From STF1-138 sp035356975 (GTDB lineage Bacteria > Patescibacteriota > Patescibacteriia > UBA1558 > S5-K13), in NCBI GenBank assembly GCA_035356975.1, contig DAORGW010000024.1, forward strand, positions 1 to 12,717: DNA of 12,717 nucleotides, in the 5' to 3' direction. The position numbers and the translations under genes were made by a program. Positions 6,876-12,717 of this stretch are shown here, piece by piece (the first letter of the stretch is position 1; every line of letters starts with the position of its first letter). The notes under the pieces were generated by a model that made no database searches, had not been told where the DNA came from, and worked only from the letters and a program-made list of their open reading frames with translations.

Positions 6876-6910
6876 AAAGAGATTGGTTTCACTCAATCTC
6901 TTTATATTTT
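6876..6910. terminator. Bidirectional terminator, NIF3-like / ACP-like genes
   Basis: Ten-base-pair stem AAAGAGATTG (6876-6885) with CAATCTCTTT (6894-6903) and an eight-base loop, with a T-rich tail on the plus strand and an A-rich flank that gives a T tail on the minus strand. It lies between convergent genes ending at 6859 and 6919. Confidence 0.88.
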
Positions 6911-6918
6911 TTATTATT

Positions 6919-7179
6919 TTAATCTATCCCCATAGTTTTTATTACTACAAGATTTAAAACCTGATTGAAGGTTTTTAAATCTTTTATGTCTTCATTTGTT
7001 ATCTCTATTCCAAATTGTTCCTCAATTTCAGAAAAAAGATAAACAAGATCCTGGGGGTCTTGTCCCTTAGAAAGAAGTTCTTCGTTTGTATCAGGTTCTT
7101 TCCCTAGGGCCTTTAAGTAAAGTTTTTTTACTTCTTTTTTTATGCTTTGCTCGATTTCTGTTTCTTCTTTTGCAGTCAT
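6919..7179 (-). CDS. Acyl-carrier-protein-like protein lacking the carrier serine
   Basis: 86 residues, the usual ACP size, in the four-helix carrier pattern. From about residue 32 (NEELLSKGQDPQDLV) through IEEQFGIEITNEDI to LKTFNQVLNLV it lines up with AcpP from its loop 1 to helix 4. In AcpP the Asp-Ser-Leu motif holds the serine that carries 4'-phosphopantetheine; here it reads Asp-Pro-Gln. The Pro codon is CCC, one transition from TCC (Ser). Unless edited or misread, it cannot be charged, so it may act as a structural or regulatory ACP-fold protein. AGGAGG lies five bases before the ATG. No fatty-acid or polyketide gene is nearby. The gene lies about 100 bases after the acidic small gene and may share its transcript; 7191-7280 shows no convincing promoter of its own. 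Confidence 0.75.
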   Translation of the reverse strand: MTAKEETEIEQSIKKEVKKLYLKALGKEPDTNEELLSKGQDPQDLVYLFSEIEEQFGIEITNEDIKDLKTFNQVLNLVVIKTMGID

Positions 7180-7184
7180 TAATT

Positions 7185-7190
7185 CCTCCT
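7185..7190 (-). promoter_or_regulatory. SD of the ACP-like gene
   Basis: Perfect AGGAGG, five bases before the ATG at 7179. Confidence 0.85.
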
Positions 7191-7280
7191 GGAGTTTATA
7201 TTAGAAACAATGGATCTCATTTTTGAGCCAACGTTAAATTGAATAATGAAATCCGTGTATATACGTGGACTTAAAAATGT

Positions 7281-7436
7281 TTAATCTTTCTTTGAATCTT
7301 TGTATATTTGAAGAACTAGAAGTTCGTCTTCAAAGTCATCTCCAGAATTTTGATTATCTGCATCATCATCTAAATCTCCTATCATTTTTTCTAATTCCTC
7401 GTCTGTCAGTGGTGGACATTCATTGTTCTTTTTCAT
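7281..7436 (-). CDS. 51-residue acidic protein, function unknown
   Basis: A short frame with a full set of signals: a TTGACA-16-TATAAT promoter, a GGAGG SD four bases before the ATG and a TAA stop. The protein begins MKKNNECPPLTDEELEKM and continues into an Asp-rich stretch (DLDDDADNQNSGDDFEDE) ending QIYKDSKKD. It is strongly acidic with one Cys (C7), no membrane segment and probably little fixed structure. I do not recognise a family; a DNA-mimic, chaperone-like or antitoxin-like role would be guesswork. It is upstream of, and possibly co-transcribed with, the ACP-like gene. Confidence 0.75.
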   Translation of the reverse strand: MKKNNECPPLTDEELEKMIGDLDDDADNQNSGDDFEDELLVLQIYKDSKKD

Positions 7437-7440
7437 TTTT

Positions 7441-7445
7441 CCTCC
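7441..7445 (-). promoter_or_regulatory. SD of the 51-residue acidic gene
   Basis: GGAGG, four bases before the ATG at 7436. Confidence 0.8.
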
Positions 7446-7468
7446 ATATTATATGTGTTTAGTAAATA

Positions 7469-7496
7469 ATTATATAATATTTTAAAAAAATGTCAA
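7469..7496 (-). promoter_or_regulatory. Consensus promoter of the acidic gene
   Basis: Perfect TTGACA (7491-7496) and TATAAT (7469-7474) with a 16-base spacer, the strongest-looking promoter in the window. The start near 7462 gives a leader of about 26 bases carrying the SD. Confidence 0.85.
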
Positions 7497-7501
7497 GTAA
7501 T

Positions 7502-7533
7502 CAACCTCTCAGGTGCTCGACCTCGAATGTCGG
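7502..7533. repeat. GC-rich tandem dyad pair 3
   Basis: Two abutting 16-bp units, CAACCTCTCAGGTGCT (7502-7517) and CGACCTCGAATGTCGG (7518-7533), with dyads ACCT-CTC-AGGT and CGAC-(7)-GTCG. They fill the gap between the TTGACA box of the acidic gene (ending 7496) and the ruvB -35 box (starting 7535). Confidence 0.65.
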
Positions 7534-7534
7534 A

Positions 7535-7563
7535 TTTACTTTATAATCATGATGCAATATAAT
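7535..7563 (+). promoter_or_regulatory. Promoter of the ruvB operon
   Basis: TTTACT (7535-7540), a 17-base spacer and TATAAT (7558-7563). The start near 7570 leaves about 19 bases before the ATG, without an SD. A second TATAAT at 7569-7574 could give a shorter leader. The -35 box touches dyad pair 3. Confidence 0.65.
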
Positions 7564-7588
7564 TAGTTTATAATTATTCTAATTTATT

Positions 7589-8614
7589 ATGATACAAGAA
7601 GACAATCAAGTGCTTGATTCACATCAAAAAGAAACAGAGAAATCTTTTGAATTTTCACTTCGTCCAAAAATATTTTCTGAATACATTGGTCAGGAAAATG
7701 TTAAGAAAAATATCGGAATTTCAATTACTGCCGCAAAGCAAAGAAATGAAGCAATGGAGCATGTTTTACTTTATGGTCCTCCTGGACTTGGTAAAACAAC
7801 ACTAGCTTATATAATTGCGGGTGAGATGAATTCAAATATAAAAGTGACATCTGGTCCAGCAATAGAAAAAGTCGGAGATTTAGCAGCAATTCTTACAAAT
7901 TTAGAAGATGGCGATGTTTTATTTATTGACGAAGTTCATAGGCTTAATAAAATTATTGAAGAGGTGCTTTATCCAGCTATGGAGGATTATGCACTTGATA
8001 TAATTGTAGGAAAAGGACCAAGCGCAAGAACACTTCGTATTGATTTACCAAAATTTACACTAATTGGGGCAACAACAAGATATGATTTACTCTCATCTCC
8101 ATTTAGAGACAGATTTGGATTAGTTTTTAGATTAGATTATTATGATAAATCAGAAATTTCAAAAATTATAAAAAATAATTCTAAAAAATTATCAGTCGAA
8201 ATAGATAATGATGGTTGTGATATGATTTCAGAGCGTTCTCGCCTAACTCCTAGAATTGCAAATAGATTACTAAAAAGAGTCCGTGATTATGTACAGGTTC
8301 ATGGAAACGGAAAGATTGATAACAAATCTGCACTTGAAGCACTTGAGATAATGGATGTTGATTCACATGGATTAGATTATATTGACAGAAGAATATTAGA
8401 AACAATAATAGATAAATTTTCCGGTGGTCCAGTTGGGGTGTCAACTATTTCCGCATCAGTGGGAGAAGAAATTGGAACAATAGAAGAAGTTTATGAACCA
8501 TATTTAATGAGAATGGGATTTTTAGCAAGAACATCTCGGGGAAGGGTTGTAACAGAATTGGGTTATAAACATTTAGGAAGAAATTTTGATAATTTACAAA
8601 ATAAATTATTATAA
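7589..8614 (+). CDS. ruvB: Holliday junction branch migration helicase RuvB
   Basis: AAA+ motor that, with RuvA, drives branch migration of Holliday junctions in recombinational repair. The 341-residue length is normal. Visible: the N-terminal LRPKIFSEYIGQ (24-35), Walker A GPPGLGKTT (63-71), Walker B with IDEVH (113-117), sensor 1 GATTR (160-164), the arginine-finger region SSPFRDRFG (169-177), and the C-terminal winged-helix part with GGPVGVSTIS and the closing TSRGRVVTELGYKHLG. ruvA and ruvC are not in the window. It heads a run of four tightly packed genes (gaps of 12, 1 and 9 bases). Confidence 0.97.
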   Translation: MIQEDNQVLDSHQKETEKSFEFSLRPKIFSEYIGQENVKKNIGISITAAKQRNEAMEHVLLYGPPGLGKTTLAYIIAGEMNSNIKVTSGPAIEKVGDLAAILTNLEDGDVLFIDEVHRLNKIIEEVLYPAMEDYALDIIVGKGPSARTLRIDLPKFTLIGATTRYDLLSSPFRDRFGLVFRLDYYDKSEISKIIKNNSKKLSVEIDNDGCDMISERSRLTPRIANRLLKRVRDYVQVHGNGKIDNKSALEALEIMDVDSHGLDYIDRRILETIIDKFSGGPVGVSTISASVGEEIGTIEEVYEPYLMRMGFLARTSRGRVVTELGYKHLGRNFDNLQNKLL

Positions 8615-8626
8615 ATAATTAAAAAT

Positions 8627-9100
8627 ATGGTTGACAAAAAAGAACTTTGTAAATTTTTAGTAGAAGCAAAAAAATCTACCTATGCAAGTGGCGACGTGAG
8701 TAAAGAGATTAAGGAGGAAGATAAATCAAGAACTTTGATTTTTGAGCAAGGTGATTTTAAATATCATGATAATTTTTTTGGTGGAGAACCATACGGTGGA
8801 AGAGAAGTTGTATTTTTTAAAGATCAGCCAATTTATATGATGGTTTATTATGGTTATGTAAATGAGAATGTAGATGATTTTAAAGACATTTATAGGGTTT
8901 TGAGGGTTGCTTTACTTTTTATTCCGGAAGAAAATCCATATCGAGGTCCAAAAGAATATATTGATGGAGATTATATTTATACAAACAATTTTACAGGAGA
9001 AATTGATAATTTTTCCGGAGAAGAAATAATAACTTTTAAAGGTGAAGAAATTTATAGAGCAAAATATATTGGTGGTTTTGTTGATATAAAAAGAGAATAA
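8627..9100 (+). CDS. DUF5680-like protein, function unknown
   Basis: 157 residues that resemble DUF5680 as I remember it: an N-terminal FLVEAKKSTYASG, then FKYHDNFFGGEPYGGREVVFF, YMMVYYGYV, and the closing FSGEEIITFKGEEIYRAKYIGG. Elsewhere this domain occurs alone or attached to XRE-type regulators; no helix-turn-helix, membrane segment or signal peptide is seen here. It is rich in aromatic residues and glycine, suggesting a compact beta fold. It starts 12 bases after ruvB and ends one base before queH, so it belongs to the same transcript. No link with repair or queuosine is evident. Confidence 0.7.
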   Translation: MVDKKELCKFLVEAKKSTYASGDVSKEIKEEDKSRTLIFEQGDFKYHDNFFGGEPYGGREVVFFKDQPIYMMVYYGYVNENVDDFKDIYRVLRVALLFIPEENPYRGPKEYIDGDYIYTNNFTGEIDNFSGEEIITFKGEEIYRAKYIGGFVDIKRE

Positions 9101-9101
9101 A

Positions 9102-9626
9102 ATGAAAAAATTATTACTCCATGTATGCTGTGCGCCTTGCTCTGCATATGTAATAGATCAATTACAAAAAGATTATGATGTGATCCTTTTTTATTTTAAT
9201 CCAAATATTTATCCGGAAATTGAATATGAAATAAGAAAAAATGAATCAGAAAATTATGCTAAGAAATTGAATATTAATTTTGTAGAGAAAAAAATAGATC
9301 ATAATATTTGGTTAGAAAAAATAAAAGGTTTTGAAAACGAACCTGAGCGAGGTAAAAGATGTTTTATTTGTTATAAATATAGATTAGAAGAAACCGCAAA
9401 ATATGCAGAAGAAAATGGTTTTGATATTTTTACAAGCACACTATCAATCAGCCCACACAAAGATAGCGCAATGATAAATCAAGCTGGATATGAAGTTTCA
9501 AAAACTTTTAATATGGAATATTTAGAATCTGATTGGAAAAAAGACGGAGGATTTAAAAAGTCATGTGAAATTTCAAAAGAAAATGATTTTTATAGACAGA
9601 ACTATTGTGGATGTGAGTTTTCATAA
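9102..9626 (+). CDS. queH: Epoxyqueuosine reductase QueH
   Basis: Catalyses the last step of queuosine formation on tRNA, reducing epoxyqueuosine; QueH replaces the unrelated cobalamin-dependent QueG. The 174 residues carry the family signatures: HVCCAPC (7-13), RCFICYKYRLEETA (86-99), TSTLSISPHKD (111-121) and FYRQNYCGC (163-171). The Cys residues (C9, C10, C13, C87, C90, C169, C171) include those expected to bind the iron-sulfur cluster and metal. The ATG lies one base after the previous stop. queA follows after nine bases, and the pairing strengthens the call. Confidence 0.94.
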   Translation: MKKLLLHVCCAPCSAYVIDQLQKDYDVILFYFNPNIYPEIEYEIRKNESENYAKKLNINFVEKKIDHNIWLEKIKGFENEPERGKRCFICYKYRLEETAKYAEENGFDIFTSTLSISPHKDSAMINQAGYEVSKTFNMEYLESDWKKDGGFKKSCEISKENDFYRQNYCGCEFS

Positions 9627-9635
9627 GAAAATAAT

Positions 9636-10685
9636 ATGAAACTATCAGAATTCAATTACAATTTACCAGCATCTTTAATTGCAAATAAACCTGTTTCACC
9701 GCGGGATTCTTCTAAATTACTTGTTGCAAATTATACAAGCAAAAAATATTATCATTATATTTTCAAAGATATTTATGATATTTTAGAGTGTGGTGATATT
9801 TTGGTTTTTAATGATACAAAAGTTTTTCCAGCACGACTTATTGGAAATAAAGAGAGTTCTGGAAAAGTAGAAGTTTTTCTTTTGCAAGATTTAGGAAATT
9901 CAAATTGGCAAGCAATAATTGGTGGAAAAAGAATTAGAGAAAAAATGAAAATAATTTTTAATAAATCTTTTTATTGTATAATTTCAAAGCAAATTGAAAA
10001 TAATCTTTGGCAAGTTAAATTTAATTTGAGTGGTAAAAAGCTAAATAATCAAATTGAGAAATTTGGTCATGTACCAATTCCACCATATATAAAAAATCCT
10101 GATAATGAAAATAAATTAAAAAAAGAATATCAAACTGTTTATGCGAAGAATCGCGGATCAGTTGCAGCTCCGACAGCAGGATTTCATTTTACAAAAGAAC
10201 TCATGAATAAATTAAAAAAGAAAGGTATTATTTTTAAATACGTTACTCTTCATGTTGGGCTTGGAACTTTTGAACCAGTGAAATGTGATAAAATTGAAGA
10301 TCATCAAATTCACAGTGAATTTGGAATTTTAGATAAAAGTACTGCAAATTTTTTAAATAAAGCAAAAAAACAAAATAAAAGAATAATTGTAGTAGGAACT
10401 ACGGCTCTTAGAGTTTTAGAGGCATTCTCAAATAATAGAGGAGAATTAGTTCCTCAAAAAAATTGGATAAATATTTTTATTTACCCTGGGTATAAATTTA
10501 AATTTGTAAATAATTTAATTACAAATTTTCATCTTCCCAAAAGTACATTATTTATGCTTGTATCAGCACTTGCTGAAAAAAAATTTATTTTTAAACTTTA
10601 TAATGAAGCAATAAAAAATGAGTATAGATTTTACTCATTTGGAGATGCTATGCTTTTGAGTAATCGAGTGGAGGTTATTCTTTAA
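9636..10685 (+). CDS. queA: SAM:tRNA ribosyltransferase-isomerase QueA
   Basis: Transfers and rearranges the ribosyl part of S-adenosylmethionine onto preQ1 in tRNA (position 34 of GUN anticodons), giving the epoxyqueuosine that QueH reduces. The 349-residue length is normal. Motifs: RDSSKLLV (23-30), GDILVFNDTKVFPARL (53-68), HVPIPPYI (145-152), YQTVYAKNRGSVAAPTAGFH (165-184), VTLHVGLGTFEPV (203-215) and TTALRVLEA near residue 255. There is no SD. It is the last gene of the operon, and its TAA overlaps the stop of convergent ychF by four bases with no hairpin between them. Confidence 0.96.
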   Translation: MKLSEFNYNLPASLIANKPVSPRDSSKLLVANYTSKKYYHYIFKDIYDILECGDILVFNDTKVFPARLIGNKESSGKVEVFLLQDLGNSNWQAIIGGKRIREKMKIIFNKSFYCIISKQIENNLWQVKFNLSGKKLNNQIEKFGHVPIPPYIKNPDNENKLKKEYQTVYAKNRGSVAAPTAGFHFTKELMNKLKKKGIIFKYVTLHVGLGTFEPVKCDKIEDHQIHSEFGILDKSTANFLNKAKKQNKRIIVVGTTALRVLEAFSNNRGELVPQKNWINIFIYPGYKFKFVNNLITNFHLPKSTLFMLVSALAEKKFIFKLYNEAIKNEYRFYSFGDAMLLSNRVEVIL

Positions 10686-11737
10686 TTAGCAAATCTAAAA
10701 ACCGTTACATCTCCATCTTGAAATATATAGTCTTTTCCTTCTAATCTTATCAAACCTTTTTCTTTAGCAGAAACTTCACCACCACAGTCCAATAAGTCTT
10801 GCCAATTTATTACTTCAGCTCTTATAAATCCTTTTTCAAAATCAGTGTGTATTTTTCCTGCGGCTTGAGGCGCTTTTGTGCCACACTCAATTGTCCAAGC
10901 ACGGGACTCTTTTGGTCCGCTTGTAAGAAATGTTATAAGATTAAGCGCCCTATATGACTCTTTTATTAACTTATTTAATCCTGTTTCTTCCATGCCAAGA
11001 GTTTTCATATATTCTTTTGCACTTTCTTCATCAAGTTCAGCAAGCTCCGATTCTATTTTTGCACAAATTGCAATGCCATCAGTGGGATGATCATTTACCT
11101 CATCTTCATCAACATTATATGCATAAAGCATTGGTTTCAGAGTTAAAAAATTAAATGATTTTATAATAAATTTTTCTTCTGTTTCTAATTCCATTTCAGA
11201 CATTAATTTTCCTGCTTCTAAATTTGATTTTATTTTTTCAAGTAATATTTTTTGTTTATCTAGAGTTTTATCATGAAGACCCTTCATCTGAGAATTTACC
11301 CTTTCTAATGATTTATTTAAAACTTCTAAATCAGCAAGAATTAATTCCATGTTAATTACTTCTCTGTCGCTAACAGGGTTAACAATTCCATGAACATGAA
11401 CTACATTTGGATCATTGAATCGTCTTACAACTTGCAGTATTGCATCAACCTCACGGATATTTGCTAAAAATTTATTTCCAAGTCCCTCGCCCTTGCTAGC
11501 GCCCTTCACAAGTCCAGCAATATCAACAAATTCAATTGTTGTGCTTATTGTTTTCTCTGAATTATTTAATTTAGATAATTTATCAAGTCTTTCGTCTGGA
11601 ACTGCAACAACACCCACATTTGGTTCTATGGTACAAAATGGATAATTTGATGCATCAACTTGTTTTTTTGTTAGAGCTTTGAAAAGTGTTGATTTTCCAA
11701 CATTTGGAAGCCCTACAATTCCTATCGAAAATGACAT
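10682..11737 (-). CDS. ychF: YchF/Ola1-type ribosome-associated ATPase
   Basis: Universally conserved Obg-like P-loop protein that prefers ATP over GTP and binds ribosomes. In 351 residues: P-loop GLPNVGKST (9-17), switch II with DIAGLVKGASKGEGLGNKF (72-90), NVDE (208-211) where GTPases have NKxD (this explains the ATP preference), a coiled-coil insertion (about 130-185), and a C-terminal TGS domain ending FQDGDVTVFRFAN. It has no SD although it is on the minus strand, so lack of SD follows gene class rather than strand. Its end overlaps the end of queA by four bases. Confidence 0.97.
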   Translation of the reverse strand: MSFSIGIVGLPNVGKSTLFKALTKKQVDASNYPFCTIEPNVGVVAVPDERLDKLSKLNNSEKTISTTIEFVDIAGLVKGASKGEGLGNKFLANIREVDAILQVVRRFNDPNVVHVHGIVNPVSDREVINMELILADLEVLNKSLERVNSQMKGLHDKTLDKQKILLEKIKSNLEAGKLMSEMELETEEKFIIKSFNFLTLKPMLYAYNVDEDEVNDHPTDGIAICAKIESELAELDEESAKEYMKTLGMEETGLNKLIKESYRALNLITFLTSGPKESRAWTIECGTKAPQAAGKIHTDFEKGFIRAEVINWQDLLDCGGEVSAKEKGLIRLEGKDYIFQDGDVTVFRFAN

Positions 11738-11781
11738 TATATTGGCGATTAGTTTTTAGCGTTATTATTAAAACTGGTTTC

Positions 11782-11810
11782 AGTATATAGAATATTTATA
11801 TAAATTTCAA
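11782..11810 (-). promoter_or_regulatory. Promoter of ychF
   Basis: TTGAAA (11805-11810), a 17-base spacer and TATACT (11782-11787) on the minus strand. The start near 11775 gives a leader of about 38 bases. A TATAAT overlapping the ATG itself is too close to be used. Confidence 0.65.
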
Positions 11811-11832
11811 ATCTTAAACCCAAGCACTATAT

Positions 11833-11861
11833 TTGTATTAAATTTATAATTATGCTATTAT
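11833..11861 (+). promoter_or_regulatory. Promoter of the translin-family gene
   Basis: TTGTAT (11833-11838), a 17-base spacer ending in TGC, and TATTAT (11856-11861), an extended -10 like that of parA. The predicted start near 11868 coincides with the foot of the hairpin at 11869. Confidence 0.6.
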
Positions 11862-11868
11862 TACATCG

Positions 11869-11894
11869 CTGCCCTTTAAAGAGCAGTTTTATTT
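11869..11894 (+). other. 5' leader hairpin before the translin-family gene
   Basis: CTGCCCTTTAAAGAGCAG (11869-11886) folds into a stem with one C-A mismatch and is followed by TTTTATTT, like an intrinsic terminator. No gene ends upstream on this strand, so it is either an early attenuator or a 5'-end stabilising hairpin of the downstream mRNA, whose predicted start is its first base. Confidence 0.55.
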
Positions 11895-11926
11895 CCTAAA
11901 ATACCTTGAAAATTAATATAAATTTT

Positions 11927-12508
11927 ATGAAAAATAATAAACTATTTGATAAAATTTCAAAAGAATTATCACTTTATCAGAAAGAAAGAGGGGTGATAAA
12001 TCACATTTCAAATTCTATTCTTTCGAAAAGCAAACAATCAATTTTTTTAGCACACGATGGAAATTTAGTAGAAGCTAAAAAAACACTCGAAGAAGCGCGT
12101 GAAAAATTTAGAGAATTAAATAAAAAATATAATAAAAGCAATAGATTAGATTTTGAAGGATCATATCAGGCAGCATCAGAAGAATTTTTAGAAGCAAAAT
12201 TTTTTATAGATGTATTAGAAAAAAAGTCAATTTCAACAGATAAGGAGTTTAAATTTAATGGAGAGGAATATATTGGTGGATTGTGTGATATGACCGGAGA
12301 ATTAGTTAGACAAGCGGTTTTAAATGCCGAAGAAAAAAATTTAAAATTATTGCAGAGTTATAGAGAGATAACAAAAGATATAGTTGGATTTATAATGAAA
12401 CTATATTTATCTGGAAAACTACGAATGAAATTTGATGATGCTAAAAGAAATTTAAAAAGAATTGAAACAATAATATATGAAATAAAAATTAGAACTCAGG
12501 GTTTGTGA
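11927..12508 (+). CDS. Translin-family RNA-binding protein
   Basis: Matches the prokaryotic translin/TRAX family (COG2178), all-helical proteins that bind single-stranded RNA or DNA and in eukaryotes form the C3PO nuclease. In 193 residues: an N-terminal helical part, SYQAASEEFLEAKFF (79-93), YIGGLCDMTGELVRQAV (115-131), and the closing LSGKLRMKFDDAKRNLKRIE with IYEIKIR. E86, E89 and D121 fall where TRAX has acidic nuclease residues, so RNase activity is possible but inferred. I use the ATG at 11927; an in-frame TTG at 11906 would add seven residues and has no SD. The stop is TGA. A hairpin leader precedes it and no SD is present. Translin proteins are common in archaea and eukaryotes and less so in bacteria. 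Confidence 0.85.
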   Translation: MKNNKLFDKISKELSLYQKERGVINHISNSILSKSKQSIFLAHDGNLVEAKKTLEEAREKFRELNKKYNKSNRLDFEGSYQAASEEFLEAKFFIDVLEKKSISTDKEFKFNGEEYIGGLCDMTGELVRQAVLNAEEKNLKLLQSYREITKDIVGFIMKLYLSGKLRMKFDDAKRNLKRIETIIYEIKIRTQGL

Positions 12509-12562
12509 GTGTGAAAATAGAAAGTCAGATTAGATTATTAATAATTATAATGAAACAAAAAT

Positions 12563-12717
12563 ATGGTTGAAACAATAAAAAAAGAAATAAAAAAAAGATT
12601 ACCAAAAAGTGTAAGAAAATATATTGCAAGGCAAAAATCATTGATTAGAAAAACTTTCTCAGATAATATAACAATTGATGAAAAAATTAGAGAGCTATAT
12701 TCTAGAATGCCACAACA
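12563..12717 (+). CDS. 5' part of an unrecognised Lys/Arg-rich protein
   Basis: An open frame starts at ATG 12563 and runs off the window end; 51 residues are visible. It begins MVETIKKEIKKRLPKSVRKY and continues with IARQKSLIRKTFSDN and DEKIRELYSRM. The start is very basic and helical, as in an RNA- or DNA-binding tail, but no family can be named from this fragment. A TATAAT at 12546-12551 lies 11 bases upstream, which would give a very short leader. No SD is present. It lies 54 bases after the translin-family gene. Confidence 0.65.
   Translation, partial: MVETIKKEIKKRLPKSVRKYIARQKSLIRKTFSDNITIDEKIRELYSRMPQ

Noticed and set aside
7265..7462. 65-codon plus-strand open frame
   Set aside because: It is the antisense of the acidic 51-residue gene, which has a promoter and SD; this frame has neither.
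10878..11645. Plus-strand open frames within ychF
   Set aside because: They are antisense shadows of a well-conserved gene, with no start signals.
11736..11741. TATAAT overlapping the ychF start codon
   Set aside because: A start from this box would fall inside the coding sequence; a better promoter is at 11782-11810.
11906..11926. TTG start adding seven residues to the translin-family protein
   Set aside because: No SD, and the added residues do not extend a family motif; the ATG at 11927 is simpler.
1..12717. CRISPR arrays, insertion sequences, prophage genes, toxin-antitoxin pairs
   Set aside because: No regularly spaced repeats, transposase, integrase, phage or recognisable toxin motifs were seen on either strand.

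Overview
The window is AT-rich bacterial DNA whose genes are almost all ordinary housekeeping genes. Several features point to a reduced-genome lineage such as the Candidate Phyla Radiation (Patescibacteria): short spacers, plus-strand genes without Shine-Dalgarno (SD) sequences, a Lys-rich extension on GyrA, a NIF3-like protein, a translin-family protein, QueH/QueA, and tRNAs with encoded CCA but odd pairings. This placement is inference; no marker in the window proves it. TAA, TAG and (once) TGA all act as stops, so I see no sign of a recoded TGA.

Layout. 1-311: three tandem minus-strand tRNA genes (elongator-type CAU, initiator Met, Leu-CAA) from one promoter, divergent from parA-parB (416-2107). 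2157-2901: two minus-strand genes, a 51-residue membrane protein missed by length cut-offs and an orphan degenerate receiver-like protein. 3072-6859: gyrA and a NIF3-like gene. 6919-7436: two more minus-strand genes, an acyl-carrier-protein-like protein that lacks the phosphopantetheine serine and a 51-residue acidic protein. 7589-10685: ruvB, a DUF5680-like gene, queH and queA in a tight operon. This operon meets convergent ychF (10682-11737) with a 4-base overlap of coding ends. 11738-12717: a translin-family gene with a hairpin leader, then the start of an unrecognised gene cut by the window end.

Two styles of gene are interleaved. The plus-strand housekeeping genes have no SD and often start close to a -10 box. 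The four small minus-strand genes at 2157-2901 and 6919-7436 all have a GGAG/GGAGG-type SD 4-6 bases before ATG. Three of them have a consensus TTGACA -35 box, and directly upstream of each of those boxes is a GC-rich pair of 16-bp imperfect dyads (six units in all: 2385-2417, 2967-2998, 7502-7533). Two of these pairs lie exactly between divergent promoters, for gyrA and ruvB. This shared promoter-proximal element is the best candidate in the window for something undescribed: an operator of an unknown regulon, or an intergenic repeat family that favours promoters.

How the genes work together: ParA/ParB segregate the chromosome, GyrA supercoils it and RuvB moves Holliday junctions. QueA and QueH are the last two enzymes that build queuosine on tRNA. 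YchF is a ribosome-associated ATPase. The small SD-bearing genes have no assigned role.
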